Part shown: piece by piece, positions 60,301 to 64,000 of the stretch
Layout of the letters: every line of letters starts with the position of its first letter
Numbering within the stretch: the stretch's first letter is position 1
NCBI GenBank assembly: GCA_965660635.1
Contig: CBFIAS010000001.1
Location: 101,106-165,105 of the forward strand
Length of the DNA: 64,000 bases
Origin: UBA7374 sp965660635
GTDB lineage: Bacteria; Verrucomicrobiota; Verrucomicrobiia; Opitutales; Coraliomargaritaceae
Direction: 5' to 3'
Notes under the pieces: generated by a model
Told to the model about the DNA's origin: nothing
Databases searched by the model: none
What the model saw: only the letters and a program-made list of their open reading frames with translations
Position numbers and translations under genes: made by a program

Positions 60301-61071
60301 GAAGAACTCTCGCCCCAGTCCACCCCCGGCATCCAGCCTATGCCCAAGGCCGAGAAGCTCGAATACGAGAAGGAACTCCTTGGCTTCTACCTCTCCGGCC
60401 ATCCCATGGATGCCTACGCCGGTCTCGACCAGGCCATAGACACCTTTGCCGACGCCGACGAGCGAGCCCATCTCGACGACCGCAGTCCCTACCGGCTCTG
60501 CGGCATCATCGCCAACCTCCAGGTAAAATACACCAGGAAGGACAACCGCCAGTTCGCCGTCTTCAACCTCGCCACCCGCCGCGACACCCACGAGATCGTC
60601 ATGTTCTCCGACGCCTACGAGCGCAACCGCTCCCGCCTCGAAAACGGCGCCCTCGCCCTCGTCGTCGGACAAGCCAGCCGTCGCAACGGCGAGACCGGGC
60701 TCCAGGCCCACGAAGTCTACGGCCTCCAGGCCTCGCTCCCCCGCCTCATCCAGCGAATAAACTTCATCCTCCATCCCGGAAGAGACCCCGCCGCATTCCT
60801 CACCCTCCTTCGCGACACCATCGACGAAGAGTACAACAAGAGCAAAAACGGCCAGCCCGAAAACGGCCATTCCACCGAAGTCGCTGTCAGCTTCCTCATC
60901 GACGGCCAGATTGCCGAAAGCGACTCTTCCAAAGCCCTCAAAATCGCCATCGACGGGGACAACTACCGCAAGCTCCGGCGACACCCGGCACTCGCCGGCC
61001 TCCGCATCGAAGCCGTTCCTCCCGCCCCAGTCGACAACCGCCCGCCCTGGGAAAAACGCCGCGCCTCCTGA
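57361..61071 (+). CDS. dnaE: DNA polymerase III subunit alpha
   Basis: The replicative polymerase catalytic subunit, 1236 residues. The N-terminal PHP domain begins FVHLHVHTDHSLLDG. The palm has VGPGRGSGAGCIVAYVLKI, the two catalytic aspartates in PPDFDVDFC (Asp462, Asp464) and the third in KMDFLGLKTL (Asp612). Then come the thumb and fingers (GVLVYQEQVMQAAQIIAGY; EYGFNKSHSAAYAMLSY), helix-hairpin-helix motifs and a C-terminal OB domain. The PHP histidines of the first motif are retained. The 3' end is followed 44 bases later by the exosortase gene. Confidence 0.97.
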   Translation: MPQKDREFVHLHVHTDHSLLDGCSRTDRLCQRASELGMKALSITDHGVLYGLTNFFKQAKKYDIKPLLGCEIYLVFEDKLGETKEERAAQKSYHMGLLARNFTGYQNLCKIVSRAHTQGFYYNPRTDLSTLAAHSEGLIGFSGCLAAVIPRLLADGQYEQARDAAAKFVDIFGKDYFIVELMDHGIEKQRRIIPDLLKIAAEFGLKVVATNDVHYVKETDWEPHDSLLCIQTGSMIRDEKRMRYDARQFYLKSREEMDLAFKEVPEAVTNTSAIAEMCDADLPFGEDHYPVYQRPIELEDGRDHANFDRILDIYLEKQNAVLTRDGKEPVTLDQAKRDSLKNNGLFLFELCKTGLAERYGTDYDACRADWDNASPQDRRYCEQLDYELAIIAGTGFVDYFLIVWDFIHWAREQAIPVGPGRGSGAGCIVAYVLKITDIDPLGFGLLFERMLNLERVSPPDFDVDFCMRRRDQVVEYVRNKYGRERVANIITFGTFGAKMVVRDLARINEIEFSQANKLAKMIPEELNITLDDAVGKSPELQQEVQNNPVARSIVEQGRIIEGMVRNTGKHACGVIIADQDITNLVPVTLQEGDLTTQYPKGPCEDLGLLKMDFLGLKTLTVIDDAQNNVRRTRDLPGFDIEKAPLDDDPTFALLNSGRTTGVFQLESGGMQQLCRQIGLSSFEEIIALIALYRPGPMQFIPDFIKGKKDPSTVQVPHPLLKDLVEETYGVLVYQEQVMQAAQIIAGYTLGGADILRRAMGKKIKEVMDAQKDVFIQGAKDTNNIDRKNAEAIFALLEKFAEYGFNKSHSAAYAMLSYRTAYLKANYPVEFMAAVLTSEQGNADKITHFLDECGAMQLPVLSPDVNDSGATFTPVLEGASGSIRFGLAAIKSVGEGAAEAIIDERTKSGPYKGFRDFIVRCLDKAVNRRVIEALIKTGAFDSFGYDRAHLLHEIEPEMAEAATIAKDRDEGQGSLFGEITEEELSPQSTPGIQPMPKAEKLEYEKELLGFYLSGHPMDAYAGLDQAIDTFADADERAHLDDRSPYRLCGIIANLQVKYTRKDNRQFAVFNLATRRDTHEIVMFSDAYERNRSRLENGALALVVGQASRRNGETGLQAHEVYGLQASLPRLIQRINFILHPGRDPAAFLTLLRDTIDEEYNKSKNGQPENGHSTEVAVSFLIDGQIAESDSSKALKIAIDGDNYRKLRRHPALAGLRIEAVPPAPVDNRPPWEKRRAS

Positions 61072-61115
61072 GGAACGCGAGACGCTCCAGCCTGTCTCCA
61101 CAGAGTCCTTCCCGA

Positions 61116-62051
61116 ATGCCCATCCGCCGACAACTCGCCGCCAGCTTCCGCGAGCAGAGCCGCACCCCGGAGTTCTGGCAGCACGCCCTGCTCTACGCCT
61201 GCCTCGGCCTCGCCTTCTGGCCCATCACCCGGTGGTTCGCCGCCACCGCGCAGGAACAGAGCCGCCTCTTCCACGCCCTCATCGTCCTCGGCCTCGCTAC
61301 CCTCTTCCTCATCCGCTTCGGCGGAGTCACCGTCGCCGATACCCTGACCTTCAACCGCGACGCCCGCCGCTCCCTCATCGCCGCCTTCGCCCTCCTCCTC
61401 ACCAGCTTCCTCGCCCGGCAAGCCCTCCACCAGTCCATCCCGGCCTCCCTCGCCGTCGGTCTCTCCCTCCTCAAAATACCCGCCTACTGCCTGGCCATTG
61501 CCTCGCTCGCCTTCTTCGTCTTCGGCCCAGAAATCCGGCGCGTCGTCCTTACCGTCAGCGGTACGCTCTGCGCATTCCTCCTGCTCAGCACCCTCATGCA
61601 ACCCCTCGACTGGCCCCTCCGCGGCCTCGCCGGACAATGGAGCCAGAACCTCCTCGAACTCCTCGGCCAAGACGCCACCCTCAACCTCGCCCGTGGAGAA
61701 CAGGGCCTCCCTGTCCTTATCCTCCTGGTCAACGACCACCCCTATCACGTCGCCTCCGAGTGCAACGGCTTCGGCGTCATCCTCACCAGCGTCCTCCTCT
61801 CCGTCATGCTCGCCCTCTACCGCCGGCTCAACCTCTTTGACGCCGCCTGCAACCTCGCTGCCGGCATCACCCTCGGCTTCCTCTTTAACACCCTCCGCAT
61901 CATTGCTATCATCCTACTCGCCCCCCACATGATGCCGCACTACATGCTCATGCACGAAATCGTCGGCGGCATCGCCTACTGGGGCTGCGTCATTGCCGTC
62001 TGGTGGATTCTCAACGGCCCCGTCCGCGAAGAAAACAAGGCCGCGCTATAA
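61116..62051 (+). CDS. Exosortase/archaeosortase family protein
   Basis: A polytopic membrane transpeptidase-like protein of 311 residues with about eight hydrophobic helices. The catalytic triad is present: Cys216 in ASECNGFGVI, Arg261 in FLFNTLRIIAI and His280 in MHEIVGGIAYWG. Exosortases cut C-terminal PEP-CTERM-type sorting tails and probably attach the proteins to the cell surface or polysaccharide. There is no EpsI domain fused or adjacent, and no protein with an obvious sorting tail in the window. The last 6 bases overlap the convergent acyl-CoA ligase gene. Confidence 0.9.
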   Translation: MPIRRQLAASFREQSRTPEFWQHALLYACLGLAFWPITRWFAATAQEQSRLFHALIVLGLATLFLIRFGGVTVADTLTFNRDARRSLIAAFALLLTSFLARQALHQSIPASLAVGLSLLKIPAYCLAIASLAFFVFGPEIRRVVLTVSGTLCAFLLLSTLMQPLDWPLRGLAGQWSQNLLELLGQDATLNLARGEQGLPVLILLVNDHPYHVASECNGFGVILTSVLLSVMLALYRRLNLFDAACNLAAGITLGFLFNTLRIIAIILLAPHMMPHYMLMHEIVGGIAYWGCVIAVWWILNGPVREENKAAL

Positions 62052-63602
62052 GCCACTCGCCAGCGCCTGGATCGCCCGCAGGTCCAGCTTGCCCGTGGCC
62101 AGCCTCGGGATCACCTCCACCCGCACTATCTCCCGTGGGATCCACAGATTGCCGAACCCAGAGGCCGTGAGCTTCTCCCGGACAGTCTCCGCCTCCAGCT
62201 CAACCGCAGAAAGCAAGACCAGCGCCTCGCCCTTGGCTGCATCCGCACGCGCTGAAACCGCCAGCAACGGCACCTCCGATTCCCCCAGGCCCAACGCCTG
62301 GATCAAAGTCTCCTCAATCGTCCCGTGCGGCACCATCTCTCCACCGATCTTGGAAAACCGCGAGAGCCGGCCCTCGATATGCAAAAAGCCATCCGCGTCC
62401 ATTCGCGCCAGATCCCCGGTAATAAACCACCCATCCTTCAGCACCTCCGCCGTCCGCGCCGGCTCCTCCAGATACCCCTCGAAAATATTCCGCCCCCTCA
62501 GTGCCAGAATCCCCGCAGACCCCGTAGCCAATTCATCCATCGTCTCCGGATCCAGGAAACGCGCCTCCATCCCCGGCAATAATCGCCCCACAGACCCACG
62601 GCGATTCCCCTCCGGAGTGTTCACACACACCACCGGCGATGTTTCCGTCAGACCATAGCCCTCCAGATACGCCCCGCCAAACTTCTCCTCCCAGGCATCC
62701 GCAAATCCCTCCGGCGTCTTCTCCGCACCCGCCACCACATAGCGCAACGACTCCAGCTTCTCCGCATCCACCCGCTTCAAGTACGGCCTCAAAAAAGTCG
62801 GCGTCCCGATCAACACTGTCGCCGACTCCTCCTCGATCGCCTCCGCCGCCCGCTTCACCTCCAGCGGCGAAGGCAGACTCACGATCCGGCAACCGCTCAG
62901 GATCGGGCACCACAACGTCACCGTGAACCCGAAACTATGAAACACCGGCAAGTTCGCGATCACCCGCTCCTCCCTCGTGATCAGCCCCGCCGATGCGATC
63001 TGTGCACAATTCCCCAGGATGTTCCGGTGGCTCAAGACCACCCCCTTCGGATCGCCTGAACTGCCGCTGGTGAAGAGCAAGCCCGCCTCCTCCGCGCCGC
63101 CCGCCCGCGGCAACCGCAGCCACCCGGCCAGCCAGCCAGCGGGCAGGCAGTGGATTCCCGCCAGCAAGACGAGTGTCCTCCACTTCGGCAACTCCCGCAA
63201 CGCGTCCACCACATCAACCACCGCCACATCCTCTGGCCAGGGAAACTCCGGCATCCGCGAGCGCACCGCCTGCGCCGTCAACAGGCAATCCAGATCCGCC
63301 TTCTCCATGCAGGCCCGCACCACTGAGGGTCCCAAGGTGAAATTCAAGTTCACCGGCACCTTGCCCGCCAGCACCACCGCCAGATTCGCCACACAGGCTC
63401 CCAGCCCCGGCGGAAACACAATCCCCACCCGCCGCTTCTGCGTCTCCCGGCAAATCCGCCGCGACAGCATCCAGCCAAGCGCCAGCAAAAACCCGCGCCG
63501 CACCTCGCGCCGACGAGACATCCGGTCCACCAGAAACAACCGGCCGGGAGCCCTCGCCAGTGCCAGGAAACTCTCCCGCCCGAGATGCCCGCCCGTATCC
63601 AT
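62046..63602 (-). CDS. AMP-forming acyl-CoA/acyl-ACP ligase
   Basis: An ANL-superfamily enzyme of 518 residues that activates a fatty or other carboxylic acid as acyl-AMP. Motifs: LLFTSGSSGDPKGVVLSHRN (P-loop), the GYGLTETSPVV core, FITGDLARMDADGFLHIEGR, and the C-terminal lysine in RLATGKLDLRA. Wording resembles the ligase half of 2-acylglycerophosphoethanolamine acyltransferase (Aas), but no acyltransferase domain is attached. The ATG at 63602 shares a base with the obg stop (TGATG), indicating coupling. Confidence 0.9.
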   Translation of the reverse strand: MDTGGHLGRESFLALARAPGRLFLVDRMSRRREVRRGFLLALGWMLSRRICRETQKRRVGIVFPPGLGACVANLAVVLAGKVPVNLNFTLGPSVVRACMEKADLDCLLTAQAVRSRMPEFPWPEDVAVVDVVDALRELPKWRTLVLLAGIHCLPAGWLAGWLRLPRAGGAEEAGLLFTSGSSGDPKGVVLSHRNILGNCAQIASAGLITREERVIANLPVFHSFGFTVTLWCPILSGCRIVSLPSPLEVKRAAEAIEEESATVLIGTPTFLRPYLKRVDAEKLESLRYVVAGAEKTPEGFADAWEEKFGGAYLEGYGLTETSPVVCVNTPEGNRRGSVGRLLPGMEARFLDPETMDELATGSAGILALRGRNIFEGYLEEPARTAEVLKDGWFITGDLARMDADGFLHIEGRLSRFSKIGGEMVPHGTIEETLIQALGLGESEVPLLAVSARADAAKGEALVLLSAVELEAETVREKLTASGFGNLWIPREIVRVEVIPRLATGKLDLRAIQALASGL

Positions 63603-64000
63603 CAATCCTCCTCAGCTTCCGCCCGCTCCCGCTCACGCACCTCCAGCACCGCCTCCAGCAGCGCCTCCTTCAATGCCGAAAAGCCCTCGTCCGAGACACA
63701 GGAGATCGGGTAAACCGGATGCGGGCACTTCTTCGCAAACGCCTTCAAATGCCCCGCAGCGTCCGGCTCGTCCATCTTGTTCGCCGCAACCAGGACCGGC
63801 TTCCTCGCCAGCCCCGGCTTGTAGAGCCGCAACTCGTTCAGCAGCACGCGGTAGTCCCCGATCGGCTCGCGCCCGTCCGTGCCCTGCATGTCGATCATCA
63901 CTAATAGTACCTTGCAGCGCTCCACATGCTTCAAGAAGCGATGACCTAAACCACGGTTTTCACTCGCCCCCTGAATCAAGCCCGGGATGTCGGCCAATGT
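63602..64000 (-). CDS. obgE: GTPase Obg, C-terminal part (5' end outside window)
   Basis: The last 132 residues of an Obg-family GTPase involved in 50S subunit assembly and stress signalling. The G3 switch region reads TMADIPGLIQGASENRGLGH, followed by FLKHVERCKVLLVMID, the G4 motif AANKMDEP and G5 ISCVSDEG. The frame is open to the window end, so the N-terminal Obg domain lies beyond base 64000. The protein stops soon after the G domain, without the extra C-terminal domain found in some homologues. Confidence 0.94.
   Translation of the reverse strand, partial: TLADIPGLIQGASENRGLGHRFLKHVERCKVLLVMIDMQGTDGREPIGDYRVLLNELRLYKPGLARKPVLVAANKMDEPDAAGHLKAFAKKCPHPVYPISCVSDEGFSALKEALLEAVLEVRERERAEAEED

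Overview
The window is dense, GC-rich (roughly 60%) bacterial chromosome from a Gram-negative organism: it encodes a Wza-like exporter, an outer-membrane beta-barrel, lipoproteins and an exosortase. The five-gene pseudopilin operon resembles the Verru_Chthon prepilin cassettes. Together with the exosortase, the general gene content and the phased intergenic repeats, this suggests the Verrucomicrobiota, perhaps the Opitutales. That placement is inference, since no rRNA is present. Almost everything is core genome; there is no prophage, CRISPR array or intact insertion sequence.

Layout. 1-4.1 kb is the most accessory part: the 3' end of a SulP anion transporter, a small ORF plus membrane protein pair, a lipase-like hydrolase, then a repeat-rich island with two divergent ribbon-helix-helix-like genes, a 45-base assembly gap, a 68-bp inverted repeat and a MITE-like element. 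4.1-7.1 kb holds a nucleotide-sugar dehydratase and a DegT aminotransferase. 7.3-14.5 kb is mostly housekeeping (MutL, a DeoC-like protein, LytM peptidase, phosphoesterase, MBL hydrolase, exonuclease). 14.6-18.0 kb is the pseudopilin operon. 18.2-36.0 kb holds trhO, a DEAD helicase, gltX, lipB-lipA, pyrD, a kinase-fold protein, pheA, scpB, ilvD, pgi, rsmI and rnd. 36.2-44.2 kb is a five-gene operon of a Gld-like ABC exporter, a DUF4340 protein and an AsmA-like protein. tRNA-Arg(CCU), rpsR and tsaC follow. 45.8-51.9 kb is an exopolysaccharide locus. 51.9-64 kb holds a CNNM/CBS protein, hisC, an RmlD-like reductase, a lipoate-ligase homologue, a FabZ-like dehydratase, a DUF2071 protein, dnaE, an exosortase, an acyl-CoA ligase and the 3' part of obg.

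How the genes work together. The dehydratase/aminotransferase pair, the RmlD-like reductase, the tyrosine autokinase, the Wza-like exporter, the barrel, the TPR protein and the exosortase point to an exopolysaccharide and surface-protein programme. The pseudopilins and the Gld-like ABC/AsmA operon add envelope functions whose substrates cannot be identified here.

Most noteworthy: a DeoC homologue whose Schiff-base lysine is glutamine; a MutL whose C-terminal endonuclease motifs are all degraded; an unnamed family with a protein-kinase-like catalytic core at 26.6 kb; nested palindromic elements at 3.0-4.1 kb and 14.5 kb; 7-bp phased intergenic arrays; and terminator-like hairpins set directly in front of the tsaC and wza-like start codons.
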